A stretch of DNA of 64,000 nt from Marinobacter mobilis (lineage in GTDB: Bacteria > Pseudomonadota > Gammaproteobacteria > Pseudomonadales > Oleiphilaceae): positions 62,001 to 126,000 of the forward strand of contig NZ_FNNE01000010.1 in NCBI RefSeq assembly GCF_900106945.1, in the 5' to 3' direction. Both the position numbers and the translations under genes were made by a program. The notes under the pieces were generated by a model that saw only the letters and a program-made list of their open reading frames with translations, did no database searches and was not told where the DNA came from. Below, one piece after another: positions 34,942 through 44,829 of the stretch. Numbering within the stretch: position 1 is the stretch's first letter; each line of letters opens with the position of its first letter.

Positions 34942-35979
34942 ATGGAATCCCTGATCAGTCCCAGCCTTATCATCAGCCTGATTTTCATGGCCGTCGGCAT
35001 TTTCATCATTGCCAAGGGCGTGGTGATCGTTCGCCAGTCAGAAGTCATGGTGATTGAGCGCCTGGGCTCATTCAACCGGGTGCTGGAAAGCGGCATCAAT
35101 ATCATCATCCCATTCATTGAGCAGGCCCGGCCCATCACCATGATCCGCTACGTCAAGATGGGGCAGGACTACCACCCCGTGGTCAGCGACGAAGTACGCA
35201 TCGATCGCCGGGAAACGGTCATGGACTTCCCCGGTCAGCCGGTTGTCACCACCGACAACGTGACCGTCTCCATTAACGGTGCGCTTTATTACCAGATTAT
35301 TGACCCCCGCCGCGCGGTATACGAAGTAGCGAACATGAGTCAGGCGGTGGAGGTACTGGCGAAGACCACACTGCGTTCCGTGGTGGGCAAGATGGAACTC
35401 GACAAACTGTTTGAGTCCCGCAGTGAGGTCAACAACGCGATCCAGTCCGAAATGGAAGAACCCGCGTCCAAGTGGGGGGTCAAACTGACCCGCGTGGAAG
35501 TCCAGGACATCAGCATGCCGGAGGAAGTGGAAGAGGCCATGCGCCTGCAGATGGCCGCTGAGCGTAAGCGTCGGGCCACCGTGACTGAGGCTGAAGGTGA
35601 AAAGGCGGCCGCCATCGCCATGGCCCAGGGCCAGCGCGAATCCGCCATCCTCAACGCCCAGGGCGACAAGGAGTCTGCCATCCTTCGTGCCCAGGGTGAG
35701 CAGGAGTCCATTCGTCTGGTCCTCAGCGCCATGGGCGACTCCGAAGACAACAAACAGGCTGTTATTGGTTACCTGCTGGGACAGAGCTACATCAAGGCCC
35801 TGCCCACCATGGCGAAAGACGGCGAGCGGGTGTTCGTGCCCTACGAGTCGTCAGCGCTGCTCGGGTCCATGGGCATGTTCCGCGAACTGGCCGGCAGCCC
35901 GGAAGATGCCGCCCGCAACCTGTTGCGCAAAGACGGCCTCCGTGGCGGTATGGTCGGTGGCTCCGCCGCCGGCGCCTGA
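34942..35979 (+). CDS. SPFH/stomatin/band 7 membrane scaffold protein
   Basis: A 345-residue protein: N-terminal membrane helix (about 8-28), band 7 domain (about 30-200), then an Ala/Glu/Gln-rich coiled coil (about 200-275) with a short internal repeat (Ala-Gln-Gly-x-x-Glu-Ser three times) and a glycine-rich tail. It resembles QmcA/stomatin, which forms large membrane oligomers. ATG 34942 follows AAGGAG inside the end of the NfeD gene. Confidence 0.9.
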   Translation: MESLISPSLIISLIFMAVGIFIIAKGVVIVRQSEVMVIERLGSFNRVLESGINIIIPFIEQARPITMIRYVKMGQDYHPVVSDEVRIDRRETVMDFPGQPVVTTDNVTVSINGALYYQIIDPRRAVYEVANMSQAVEVLAKTTLRSVVGKMELDKLFESRSEVNNAIQSEMEEPASKWGVKLTRVEVQDISMPEEVEEAMRLQMAAERKRRATVTEAEGEKAAAIAMAQGQRESAILNAQGDKESAILRAQGEQESIRLVLSAMGDSEDNKQAVIGYLLGQSYIKALPTMAKDGERVFVPYESSALLGSMGMFRELAGSPEDAARNLLRKDGLRGGMVGGSAAGA

Positions 35980-36002
35980 ACGCAATAACAGACCGGATGC
36001 TG

Positions 36003-36026
36003 GCAGCCGCACTCTAGTGCGGCTGC
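36003..36026. terminator. Bidirectional terminator hairpin
   Basis: Perfect 11-base arms (36003-36013 and 36016-36026) between the SPFH gene and yfbR. The hairpin covers the yfbR stop codon. Confidence 0.7.
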
Positions 36027-36619
36027 TCCAGCAGATGATCCAGCGGCTGCTGGTATCCGGGGGCAAACACCTCCAGAAAGTACTGCACTTCCGGCAGGTT
36101 TTCCTGCTGCAGGCGATGATAGATCTGCTTCGCGGCTGGCTCGAACTCGCCGTTACCGGCCTGGATTTCGGCCCGGCACTTGAGCAGGGCCGACAAGCGG
36201 TCTGCGGCCTTGACCAATTCCCGGGTTTCCCGACACCAGAGGGCCTCGCTCAGGTAGGGCGCAAAATCCTCCTGCAACGCATCCGGCAGTAGTCCCAACA
36301 GCTCATGCTGGGCCTTGTGCTCGATATCCCCGAATACTTCCCGCATCACCTTCGAGTGGTATTTCACCGGCGTTGGCATGTCGCCGGTGATCACCTCGGT
36401 GGCATCGTGGTACAACGCAGCCGTGGCGATGCGGTCAACGTCCACCGAACCGCCGAAGTGGCGGTTGCGAATCAACGCCAGGGCATGGGCCAGGGTGGCC
36501 ACCTCCCAGGAATGGGTGGCGACGTTCTCCTCGATGGCATTGCGCATCAGGCCCCAGCGCTTGATCCAGCGCAGGCGGGAAATGTAGGCAAAAAAGTGGC
36601 TCAGCGGCTTTTGCGTCAT
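36014..36619 (-). CDS. yfbR: HD-domain 5'-deoxynucleotidase YfbR
   Basis: A 201-residue HD-family phosphohydrolase that removes phosphate from deoxynucleoside 5'-monophosphates. Metal ligands His36, His71, Asp72 and Asp140 match E. coli YfbR (His33, His68, Asp69, Asp137) with a constant offset of three. Lies 11 bases after the DUF748 gene on the same strand, so probably cotranscribed. Confidence 0.9.
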   Translation of the reverse strand: MTQKPLSHFFAYISRLRWIKRWGLMRNAIEENVATHSWEVATLAHALALIRNRHFGGSVDVDRIATAALYHDATEVITGDMPTPVKYHSKVMREVFGDIEHKAQHELLGLLPDALQEDFAPYLSEALWCRETRELVKAADRLSALLKCRAEIQAGNGEFEPAAKQIYHRLQQENLPEVQYFLEVFAPGYQQPLDHLLEQPH

Positions 36620-36630
36620 CGCGAATGCCC

Positions 36631-39630
36631 CTATGAACGCGCGTCGAGGGTGAATTGCACGGCCACCTCGCCGTCCTCATTGCCGGAGGCATTCAGCTGG
36701 GGATCCCGCAGGAACAGCTGGTCAGGCGGAATCTCGTACTGCTGCAGCAACTGGCGCTGCAGCCCCTGACCCCGAGCCAAAGCCAGGTTGCCAAAGGCTT
36801 CCGGCGGCAGGTTGAGATCCTGGGTCAGTGCTTTTACCAGTGCAATTTCCCAGTCCTGAGGGTTGTCTCCCTGTTCACTCCGCATGACCTCCAGAGCATC
36901 GCTGCCATTGACCCGACGGTATTCCCCTTCAAGCCGGTCAATTCGCTCTGAGGTCACCAGCTCGCCATTCAACCCGATACGCCGCGCCAGCACCTGCTGT
37001 TTCAACACCAGTCCGTCCAGCTCCTGGGACACGGCACCGCGGATGTTCAGCACCAGTTCGCTACGTTCCTGCAGGGCCTGGGCCAGCGCACTCAGCTTTT
37101 CCTCTTCGCCGGCCACCAGATCCTCACTACCGGCTTCGAAATAGACCGTGCCCAGCTCTTCAGCAGACAAGCCGGCCAGTTCAGCCATTGATCCCAGCAT
37201 GCTGAAGGGCGAGGCGGCCGCCTTGACCAGCAGGTTGACGAACGCCCGCGCCACCACCCGGCCCACCCGGAACTCGGGATCGTTCAGGTCGCCTTCCACC
37301 GGCAGGTCCACTTCAATCACACCATCACGATCCCGCAACAAGGCCAGCCCCAGCTCCACAGGCGCATTGACCGCATCCTCGCTGTCCACTTCCTGGCCCA
37401 GCTCGAGCTGGTCAAGGATCACCAGATTCTCCGCCTTGATGTGCTCTCCGGTGATCTGATAAGTGAGATCCAGATTGAGCTTGCCACTGTCAACGTTGTA
37501 GCCGACATAGCGCCCGAAATAGGGACTCAGGGTCGGCAACGACAACTGGCTCAAATCAAGCTTGAGTTCGGTCGTGTCTTCACCGCCAAGTGCCCCCAGG
37601 GAGCCGCCAAAATCAACCCGGCCAAGTTCACCGATCCGGCCCTTGATGGCCACGCTGCCCTGTTGTGGCGCAATGTTACTCAGCCCGGTCACGGTTCCGT
37701 TGAGTTCATGCACCCGGGTCGCGAAGGTCGGCGTAATATTGCGATCGGTGTAGGACACCGCGCCATCCTGCAGCACGAATTCCCCAATGCGGAAAATCAT
37801 ACCTGGCTCGCCACCGTCCTCAGCCTCGCCCTCTTCAGGGGCCGCGGAGGCTTCCCCAACCCTGGCAATCCGGCTCACATTCTCGTCACCGTCCTCATTC
37901 TTGGTGACCTGGACTCTCGGGGCAGACAGCGTGACGGTACCGATTTCCAGCCGCGCCGGTGACAGGTTGTACTCGATTGGCGCCAGCTGCAGGGTCTGCC
38001 AGCCCAGCAGGGGCTCGTCATCGTCTTTCAGCCCCAGGTCCAATGCCTTAAGCTCACCGGTGCCGCTAAAGGTGCCGGTCATGGGGTCCTTCTGCCCGTC
38101 CAGATCCAGCTCGCCGTCCACGGTCAGCCGGCCATCACGAATGACCAGATTGGTGGCCATCTGCACATAAGGTTCAAACTGGCCCAACACCACCTCATTG
38201 GCCGACAACGCGGTTTCCAGGGTAAACGGCACCAGGGTTGCCTGACCGCGGGCCCGGAGGTTACCGCCAGCCACCAGATTCGCCGCCAGCTCATAAGGCA
38301 CAGGCTCCTCAAACTGCTGGCTGAGTTTACCGATGCTCAGATCAATGCCCTGCAAGGCCAGATCCACCGGGGTGTCCAGCTGTTCGTCCCGCCACTGGAC
38401 CTGGCTGCCACTGACCGCAATTTCGTCCACTGACCAGCGGAAGCCGGCACCATCGCCAGTACCAGCCTCACCGTCCGCTTCAGCGGCCGATGGTGTTGCG
38501 GCGGCCAAAGGTCGCAGCCAGTTGAGTTCGCCATCGGCACCCTTGACCGCTGACACCTGCAAGCCGTCGACCGCCACCTTCGCGATCCCGGCATAATGTT
38601 CACGCAAGCTGAAATTGATGCCAGACACATCAACACGGTTGATCGATAACTGCGGTGTATCATCGTCGCCGGCAATAGCCAGCGCCAGTGCCCTGATGCC
38701 CAACGTGCCGTCGCGGGTAATCAGTGAGATGCCATCACCACCAAGCAATTCGTAGTCGGATTCCAGGGTAACGCTACCGCTCTGCAGGGAATACGGCATC
38801 ACTTCCTGGATAAAATGGGCGATGATTGCGGAATCGATATCCGCTATACGCAGGTGGCCGCTGGAATGGAGAGGGCTTACACTCAGGCTGCCCGCCCAGG
38901 AGAAGGTGGTCTTCTCACCCAGCGCGCCCTCCAGGCTGTAGTTGCTGTTGCTGCCATCACGGGAATAGGTCGCCAGATCACTGATGCCGAAATCCAGCGG
39001 AGAAATACTGAAACTCTCCGGCTGCGCCATACTGAAGTCCCGGAACATCAGTTCACCACCGGAAATCTGCAGCTTGCCAAGATAGATTTTCGGTCCGCTA
39101 CCGGCTTCCTCGGGTTCCGCAGGGGCCGCGTCAGGCTCATCCACCACCGGGTTATGCGCCTGCCAGTCACGGGCAAAGTTGACGTTATAATCTTCCAGCA
39201 GATCGAGCCGGATGTTGGGCTCCACCAGCTCGATGGTGTCGAACGCCACCACGCCGGTGACCAGCTGCCAGAAACCCAGATCCACATAGAAACGGTCAAA
39301 GGCCAGCACCGGCTCGGCATTGGCATCCTGAGCCGCCAGCCCGGTCACCTCCACGGTCATCGCAAACGGATTGACCGAAATGTTCTCCACCGTGGTCTGC
39401 CAGCCCATGTACTGCTGGGCCTGGGTCGGCAGATTCCGCTCCAGCCACCAGGGCAGTCCGGCAAAACCCGCAAGGGCATACAACACCACCACCAGCGCTG
39501 CCCAGAACCAACCCCGTTTGTATACGGCCTTTACTGTGTCCTGCTTTGCCTTTGCCGAACCCGGCTGTACATCACCCTGACTTTCTTCGCCTTGCTTTGC
39601 CACCGCTGACTCCCATTTGCCGGCCTGCAT
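36631..39630 (-). CDS. DUF748 (AsmA-like) envelope protein
   Basis: About 999 residues from ATG 39630. One N-terminal membrane helix (about residues 42-62) is followed by a very long beta-rich periplasmic region with repeated AsmA/DUF748-type segments and acidic low-complexity linkers (about 145-160, 380-395, 610-625). The C-terminal 200 residues, with a Glu/Leu-rich helical stretch, resemble the end of other DUF748 proteins. AsmA-like proteins are thought to bridge the inner and outer membranes and move lipids; this role is inferred. The start is uncertain: upstream in-frame codons exist. Confidence 0.78.
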   Translation of the reverse strand: MQAGKWESAVAKQGEESQGDVQPGSAKAKQDTVKAVYKRGWFWAALVVVLYALAGFAGLPWWLERNLPTQAQQYMGWQTTVENISVNPFAMTVEVTGLAAQDANAEPVLAFDRFYVDLGFWQLVTGVVAFDTIELVEPNIRLDLLEDYNVNFARDWQAHNPVVDEPDAAPAEPEEAGSGPKIYLGKLQISGGELMFRDFSMAQPESFSISPLDFGISDLATYSRDGSNSNYSLEGALGEKTTFSWAGSLSVSPLHSSGHLRIADIDSAIIAHFIQEVMPYSLQSGSVTLESDYELLGGDGISLITRDGTLGIRALALAIAGDDDTPQLSINRVDVSGINFSLREHYAGIAKVAVDGLQVSAVKGADGELNWLRPLAAATPSAAEADGEAGTGDGAGFRWSVDEIAVSGSQVQWRDEQLDTPVDLALQGIDLSIGKLSQQFEEPVPYELAANLVAGGNLRARGQATLVPFTLETALSANEVVLGQFEPYVQMATNLVIRDGRLTVDGELDLDGQKDPMTGTFSGTGELKALDLGLKDDDEPLLGWQTLQLAPIEYNLSPARLEIGTVTLSAPRVQVTKNEDGDENVSRIARVGEASAAPEEGEAEDGGEPGMIFRIGEFVLQDGAVSYTDRNITPTFATRVHELNGTVTGLSNIAPQQGSVAIKGRIGELGRVDFGGSLGALGGEDTTELKLDLSQLSLPTLSPYFGRYVGYNVDSGKLNLDLTYQITGEHIKAENLVILDQLELGQEVDSEDAVNAPVELGLALLRDRDGVIEVDLPVEGDLNDPEFRVGRVVARAFVNLLVKAAASPFSMLGSMAELAGLSAEELGTVYFEAGSEDLVAGEEEKLSALAQALQERSELVLNIRGAVSQELDGLVLKQQVLARRIGLNGELVTSERIDRLEGEYRRVNGSDALEVMRSEQGDNPQDWEIALVKALTQDLNLPPEAFGNLALARGQGLQRQLLQQYEIPPDQLFLRDPQLNASGNEDGEVAVQFTLDARS

Positions 39631-39798
39631 CAATGTTCTATTGCCTTCAGGACAGAGTCTATTCTCCGTCCGACCTATCCCGAACGGGACGCCAGGCCCC
39701 ACAAGCACCTGAAAGCAGATACAATCGTACTATGTCCGGAGATCAGGAATAAGTCCGAAACCTCCTCAATCCGCAAGTATCCGCAAAGGACCGAATCC

Positions 39799-40434
39799 AT
39801 GGATATAGGCGATATGCGCCGTGAATTCGAGAGTGAAGGTCTCGACCGCGATCACCTCGACGACAGCCCCATCCGCCAGTTCGAGCACTGGTTCCATGAT
39901 GCCCGCGAGGCCGGCATCCTTGAGCCCAATGCCATGTCCCTGGCCACCGCTGGCAGCGACAGCCAACCGGACCTCCGCACCGTGCTGCTCAAATACTTCG
40001 ATGACAAGGGTTTTGTCTTCTACACCAATTACGGCAGTCGCAAGGCCGGGGAAATCGACCAGAACCCGAAAGCAGCCTTGCTGTTCCCGTGGATTGGCCT
40101 CAACCGACAAGTGATCATTCAGGGCCCGGTTGAGAAGGTCAGCAAAGCCGAGTCGCTACGCTATTTTTCGTCCCGTCCCCGTGGCAGCCAGATCGGGGCC
40201 TGGGTATCGGAACAAAGCAAGGTCATTACCTCCCGCGGCCTGCTGGAACAGAAAGTCGCCGAGATCAAACGTCGTTTCAGCCAGGGCGACGTTCCTTTAC
40301 CCAGTTTCTGGGGCGGCTACCGGGTCGTACCCGAACGCATAGAATTCTGGCAGGGACGGCCCAGCCGCCTGCACGATCGGTTTGAATACCTGAGGCAGGA
40401 CGATGGCTGGCTCATCCAACGACTGCAACCCTGA
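39799..40434 (+). CDS. pdxH: Pyridoxamine 5'-phosphate oxidase
   Basis: A 211-residue FMN enzyme that makes pyridoxal 5'-phosphate from the pyridoxamine or pyridoxine form. Family segments are clear: Arg-Thr-Val-Leu-Leu-Lys, Phe-Tyr-Thr-Asn-Tyr-x-Ser-Arg-Lys, Ser-Arg-Pro-x-x-Ser-Gln-Ile-Gly-Ala and the C-terminal Glu-Phe-Trp-Gln-Gly-x-x-x-Arg-Leu-His-Asp-Arg. Full length. Its 3' end overlaps the phosphopantetheinyl transferase gene by 32 bases. Confidence 0.96.
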   Translation: MDIGDMRREFESEGLDRDHLDDSPIRQFEHWFHDAREAGILEPNAMSLATAGSDSQPDLRTVLLKYFDDKGFVFYTNYGSRKAGEIDQNPKAALLFPWIGLNRQVIIQGPVEKVSKAESLRYFSSRPRGSQIGAWVSEQSKVITSRGLLEQKVAEIKRRFSQGDVPLPSFWGGYRVVPERIEFWQGRPSRLHDRFEYLRQDDGWLIQRLQP

Positions 40435-41170
40435 AGCGACCATCGCCATCTGGCTCAGCCACTGCGAGGCCTCCACCACACCGGAGCCGCCAGACTGGCT
40501 CAGTGCGAGTGAGCAGGCCCGTGCTGAGGGGTTGCACCAGACCAGCCTGAATGACTTTGTTCACAGCCGCTGGCTGATTCGCCAGGCCCTGGCCGGAGCT
40601 TCCGGACACCCGGTGGCAGACTGCCGTCCGGTAGCGGACCGGCCGGTGGCATCCAGCACCCCGCCGGGCTGGTCGCTGTCGCTGAGCCACAGCCATGGCC
40701 TGGTAGCCTGCGCCACCTCCACCGCCAGTGGCGTTGGCATCGACATCGAACCCAACAGCCGTCACAGCCAGTGGCACAAGGTGGTTCGGCGCTGGTTCAC
40801 CGAGCGCGAACAACACTGGCTGCTGGCCAATGACCGGCTGGAGGATTTTCTGCGGGTGTGGACGCTCAAAGAGGCCTGGCTCAAGGCCACCGGTCGTGGC
40901 ATTGCCGGCAACCTGCAAACCCTGGAAGTGCTGGCCGATGGCCACCTGCTGGGCGATCAACCCAGCAACGACTGGCAGGCCTCGGTCGGTACCATGGCGG
41001 GATTCACAATAGCGGTGGTCTATCACGGTGGGCATCCCTCGCCGCCGGCCTCTGCGCTGCTCGCGGGCGGTCACATCGAAGGCTTGCTGGCGGCTGAAAC
41101 TGTCACGGAGAATCCCGTACACTGGCACTTCCACAACACCATCGCCCAGGCCGGAGAATGCCACCTATGA
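40403..41170 (+). CDS. 4'-phosphopantetheinyl transferase, Sfp type
   Basis: A 255-residue enzyme that attaches the phosphopantetheine arm of CoA to a Ser of carrier proteins. Mg-binding Asp114 and Glu116 lie in Gly-Ile-Asp-Ile-Glu, and the second motif Trp-Thr-Leu-Lys-Glu-Ala-Trp-Leu-Lys-Ala spans about 153-162. Sfp-type enzymes serve polyketide, peptide or fatty-acid-like synthases, none of which is in the window. Overlaps pdxH (32 bases) and tag (ATGA). Confidence 0.88.
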   Translation: MAGSSNDCNPEATIAIWLSHCEASTTPEPPDWLSASEQARAEGLHQTSLNDFVHSRWLIRQALAGASGHPVADCRPVADRPVASSTPPGWSLSLSHSHGLVACATSTASGVGIDIEPNSRHSQWHKVVRRWFTEREQHWLLANDRLEDFLRVWTLKEAWLKATGRGIAGNLQTLEVLADGHLLGDQPSNDWQASVGTMAGFTIAVVYHGGHPSPPASALLAGGHIEGLLAAETVTENPVHWHFHNTIAQAGECHL

Positions 41171-41754
41171 CCACGTCCGACCCCGGCCGCTGCCCCTGGT
41201 GCGGCACCGACCCTCTCTACGTGAACTACCACGACACTGTCTGGGGCCGGCCCAGCTACCACGATCAGGATCTGTTCGAGAAGCTCTGTCTCGATGGCCA
41301 GCAGGCCGGCCTGAGCTGGATCACTATCCTGCGCAAGCAACACAGCTACCAGGACGCCTACGATCAGTTCGACGCTGAGAAAATCGTACGCTATGACGAC
41401 GAGAAGAAGGCCGAATTGCTGGCCAACCCCGGCATCATTCGCAATCGCCTCAAGGTCGAGTCGATCATCCGTAATGCACGGGGATTTCTGGAATTTCGCG
41501 ACCGTGGGGAATCGTTCAGCGAGTTTCTGTGGTCTTTTGTCGAGGGGCAGCCGATCCAGAACCAGTGGCGCACGCTCGCCGAGGTGCCGGTGACCACCCC
41601 GCAAGCAGAAGCCATGTCCAAAGCCCTTAAAAAGGCCGGGTTCAACTTCGTCGGCCCGACCATCGTGTACGCCTTCATGCAGGCCACCGGCATGGTCAAC
41701 GATCACCTGATCGGTTGCCCCGCCCACCAGGCGTGCCGCGAACTGGCGCCCTGA
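41167..41754 (+). CDS. tag: DNA-3-methyladenine glycosylase I
   Basis: A 195-residue base-excision repair enzyme that removes 3-methyladenine. Zinc ligands by position: Cys9 and His22 (13 apart, as Cys4/His17 in E. coli Tag) and the C-terminal His-x3-Cys in Asp-His-Leu-Ile-Gly-Cys. ATG 41167 is chosen over 41158 because GGAG then has a workable spacing and the ATGA overlap is typical of coupling. The 214 bases after it (41755-41968) hold a 6-base hairpin at 41923-41949 and nothing else recognisable. Confidence 0.93.
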   Translation: MTTSDPGRCPWCGTDPLYVNYHDTVWGRPSYHDQDLFEKLCLDGQQAGLSWITILRKQHSYQDAYDQFDAEKIVRYDDEKKAELLANPGIIRNRLKVESIIRNARGFLEFRDRGESFSEFLWSFVEGQPIQNQWRTLAEVPVTTPQAEAMSKALKKAGFNFVGPTIVYAFMQATGMVNDHLIGCPAHQACRELAP

Positions 41755-41968
41755 ATCCGGGAGCCTCCGTCATCGCGAACCTGCGCCGGTCACTGGCGTG
41801 CGCCTCCGGTAGATGGCGTGATCGATTCACACAGGGGTAGAAGGGAAAGGCCAGGAAAGGGTGATCAGGACATCCGGTTTCCCGGATGCCCCGATCAGGA
41901 GGCAAGACGTCCTCCATTGCCCGGCAGCAAGGCGACCGGTCTCGCTGCCAGGCAATTCGTTGACACGG

Positions 41969-43411
41969 TTACGCCGCGACGATGGCGTACTCGTGGTTAT
42001 GGGGTTCAATCAGGGCCGCGTGCAGGGCGGAGATGGAGCGGTCGTAAGCGTCCTCATCCACCACAAACTGGATGTCCACCTGGCGCATGCACTGGTTGAT
42101 GGCCAGCACACTGATTTCAGCATCGGCCAACGCCTTGACGGTTCGGGCAAGAATACCCGGCACCTTCATGTCGGAGCCGATGGCCGATACCAGCGCCACC
42201 TTGCGGGTGCTGATTTCCGCATTCGGGAAAACTTCTTCCAGCGCCTTTACCACCCGCTTGACGTGTTTCAGGGTACTGTCCACGTAATGGGTAATGGTGT
42301 TGGCGTTGGTGTCCTTCGACACGAAGCGCACCTTGAAACGGCTCAGGGTATCGAGGATCTTACGATCGGAGCCCGGCTCACCCTGCATGTCCTGGTCGAA
42401 CACCTCAATCGCAAATACGCCCTTGGCACCGGCAATGATTTCCACCTGGGGCTTCTCGCTCACGTAGTCGGGCGTGATCAGGGTCCCGGTATGCTCCGGC
42501 TCGAAGGTGTTCATTACCCGCAGCGGGATCTCGTTCTGACGCAGGCCTTTACCGGCGCGAGGGTGGATGGCTTCCATCCCCAGGTTGGCTAACTGGTCAG
42601 CCACGTCGTAGTTGGTCCGGCCCAGGGGAACCACCTTGTCTCCACCGACGATATTGGGGTCGGCGGAGCTGAGGTGGTATTCCTTGTGGATAATGGCTTC
42701 CCGGGCCTCGGTGATCACCGCCACCCGGCTGAAGGTCATCTCGCTGTAACCCCGGTCAAAGGTTCGCATCAGGCCTTCCTTGCACTGGGCGTATCCGGTC
42801 ACGATGGGCAGCTCACGGCTCAGGTCAACACTCTCGAACGCCTGCCTCAGCTTCTCGTCCAGCGGCAAAAGTTCGCTGTCGCGCCACCCGGTGAGGTCAA
42901 CAAAGCGGGCATTGATGCCTTCCTGTTGCAGTTTCAGCGCGGTGTTGAAGGCGCTGTGGGCCTCACCGATTCCGGCCAGCATTTCCCGTACGGTGAGCAG
43001 GTGCTCTTCGAGCTGGAACTGGCCGTAGGAACACAGCCGCTGCAGATCGATCAGGCAACCGCGCACGCCTTCAATGCGATCGGTAATGAACTGATCAGCC
43101 TGATTTTTCAGCATCGGGTCTTCGAACAGCTCACCATTGATATCGGTCAGGAACTGGACCAGTTTGGTGAGGTCATCACCCCAGGCCCAATCCGATTCCG
43201 CATCGGCGAACAGGGCATACACCCCCGGCTCACCGGTTTTCTTGTGTTCCAGCAGCTCATTAGTGACACCACCGTAGGCGGAAACCACAAAGATCCGCTG
43301 GTACAGCTCATGTTCGCTGCGGCCCGCAAGAATGACATTGTCCCGCACGGCCTCATAGTTGGTCATCGACGTGCCGCCGATCTTCTCAACTGTATGTAAT
43401 TGACTCGTCAT
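41969..43411 (-). CDS. ask: Ectoine-specific aspartate kinase
   Basis: A 480-residue aspartate kinase (Ask_Ect type) with the N-terminal Lys-Ile-Gly-Gly-Thr-Ser-Met motif and two C-terminal ACT regions. It phosphorylates aspartate to feed aspartate-semialdehyde into ectoine synthesis and is typically insensitive to normal feedback. It lies 21 bases after ectB, in the place where ectC normally precedes it. AAGGAAG ribosome site before ATG 43411. Confidence 0.92.
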   Translation of the reverse strand: MTSQLHTVEKIGGTSMTNYEAVRDNVILAGRSEHELYQRIFVVSAYGGVTNELLEHKKTGEPGVYALFADAESDWAWGDDLTKLVQFLTDINGELFEDPMLKNQADQFITDRIEGVRGCLIDLQRLCSYGQFQLEEHLLTVREMLAGIGEAHSAFNTALKLQQEGINARFVDLTGWRDSELLPLDEKLRQAFESVDLSRELPIVTGYAQCKEGLMRTFDRGYSEMTFSRVAVITEAREAIIHKEYHLSSADPNIVGGDKVVPLGRTNYDVADQLANLGMEAIHPRAGKGLRQNEIPLRVMNTFEPEHTGTLITPDYVSEKPQVEIIAGAKGVFAIEVFDQDMQGEPGSDRKILDTLSRFKVRFVSKDTNANTITHYVDSTLKHVKRVVKALEEVFPNAEISTRKVALVSAIGSDMKVPGILARTVKALADAEISVLAINQCMRQVDIQFVVDEDAYDRSISALHAALIEPHNHEYAIVAA

Positions 43412-43432
43412 GGTCGTATATCTTCCTTGGCG

Positions 43433-44701
43433 TTACGACGCCTTACTCAGACTTTCGCTCAGGACTTCCTCAAAACACTTGGCAAGGATGTCCGTGCCTT
43501 TCTTCAGATCCGCTTCACTGGTGGTCAGCGGCATCAGGCACTTGATCACTTCGTCATTGGGACCACTGGTCTCGATGATCAGGCCCTTCTCAAAAGCCAG
43601 CGAGGTGATCTTGTCCGCCAGTTCGCCGTTCGGGCAGGCGATACCGCGCATCAGGCCACGGCCCTTGAGGTAGAAATCGCTACCGTACTTGCTGGCGATC
43701 GCCTGCAGGCCGTTACCCAGAACTTCCGTCTTCTTCTTCACCTCATTGGCGAAGGCGTCGTCCTTCCAGTAAGTCTCAACCGCGGTACGGGCGGTGATGA
43801 AGGCCATGTTGTTGCCACGGAAGGTACCGTTGTGCTCACCCGGGTTCCAGATGTCCAGCTCCGGCTTGAACAGCACCACAGCCATTGGCAAACCATAACC
43901 GCTCAAGGACTTGGACGCGGTCACAATGTCGGGCTTGATACCGGCGAATTCAAAGCTGAAGAACTCTCCGGTACGGCCGTTACCCGCCTGGATGTCATCC
44001 AGGATCAGCAGGATGTCGTGCTTCTTGCACAGCTTCTCCAGGCCTTGCAGCCATTCGGCGCGGGCAGCGTTCAGACCACCTTCACCCTGAACGGCTTCAA
44101 CGATAACCGCTGCCGGCAGGTCGATACCGGAGGAGTTGTCCGCCAGCAGTTTGTCCATCATGGCCAGGGTATCGACGTTGTCACCGAAGTAACCGTCGTA
44201 AGGCATGAAGGTCACGTTGTTCAGGGGCTGGCCGGCACCACCGCGGTGGCCCTTGTTACCAGTAGCTGCAACAGCGCCCAGGGACACGCCGTGGAAACCG
44301 TTAGTGAACGAAATGATGCCGGTCCGACCTTTCACCTTGCGGGCCAGCTTCATGGCTGCTTCCACACAATTGGTACCAGTGGGGCCGGTGAACTGCATCT
44401 TGTAGTCCAGACCGCGGGGGTCAAGGATGTACTTCTTGTACGCCTCAATGAAATCCTGCTTGGCGGTGGTGAACAGGTCCAGCCCCTGGCTGATACCGTC
44501 ACTCTCGATGTACTCGAGCAGCGCCTTCTTGAGGATGTCATTGTTGTGGCCGTAGTTCAGTGAACCGGCACCGGCCAGGAAGTCGAGATATTCCTTGCCG
44601 TCTTCCGAGTAGAGATGGGCGTTTTTGGCGCGATTGAACACCATCGGGAAAGCCCGTGAATAAACGCGTACTTCGGATTCGGTTGACTTGAAAATGTCCA
44701 T
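43433..44701 (-). CDS. ectB: L-2,4-diaminobutyrate aminotransferase
   Basis: A 422-residue class III PLP aminotransferase that converts aspartate-semialdehyde to L-2,4-diaminobutyrate, the first dedicated ectoine step. Visible marks: Leu-Ile-Leu-Asp-Asp-Ile-Gln-Ala-Gly (PLP Asp) and the PLP Lys in Ala-Ser-Lys-Ser-Leu-Ser-Gly-Tyr-Gly. ATG 44701 follows AGAGGC. Middle gene of ectA-ectB-ask; ectC does not follow. Confidence 0.95.
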   Translation of the reverse strand: MDIFKSTESEVRVYSRAFPMVFNRAKNAHLYSEDGKEYLDFLAGAGSLNYGHNNDILKKALLEYIESDGISQGLDLFTTAKQDFIEAYKKYILDPRGLDYKMQFTGPTGTNCVEAAMKLARKVKGRTGIISFTNGFHGVSLGAVAATGNKGHRGGAGQPLNNVTFMPYDGYFGDNVDTLAMMDKLLADNSSGIDLPAAVIVEAVQGEGGLNAARAEWLQGLEKLCKKHDILLILDDIQAGNGRTGEFFSFEFAGIKPDIVTASKSLSGYGLPMAVVLFKPELDIWNPGEHNGTFRGNNMAFITARTAVETYWKDDAFANEVKKKTEVLGNGLQAIASKYGSDFYLKGRGLMRGIACPNGELADKITSLAFEKGLIIETSGPNDEVIKCLMPLTTSEADLKKGTDILAKCFEEVLSESLSKAS

Positions 44702-44829
44702 TGTCTTGCCTCTTAGCATGTTAGGTTCGAGGTGAATGTGCGTGCGCTGATCGGTTTCGGTCGCGACTAGCGTGTCGCACGTGAGTTGAAGCCTTGATGA
44801 CAGCCCGACCTCAGCGGACTGCCAGCTTC

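Noticed and set aside
43412..43432. Remnant of ectC between ectB and ask
   Set aside because: Only 21 bases remain and they are taken up by the ask ribosome site; there is no decayed coding sequence.
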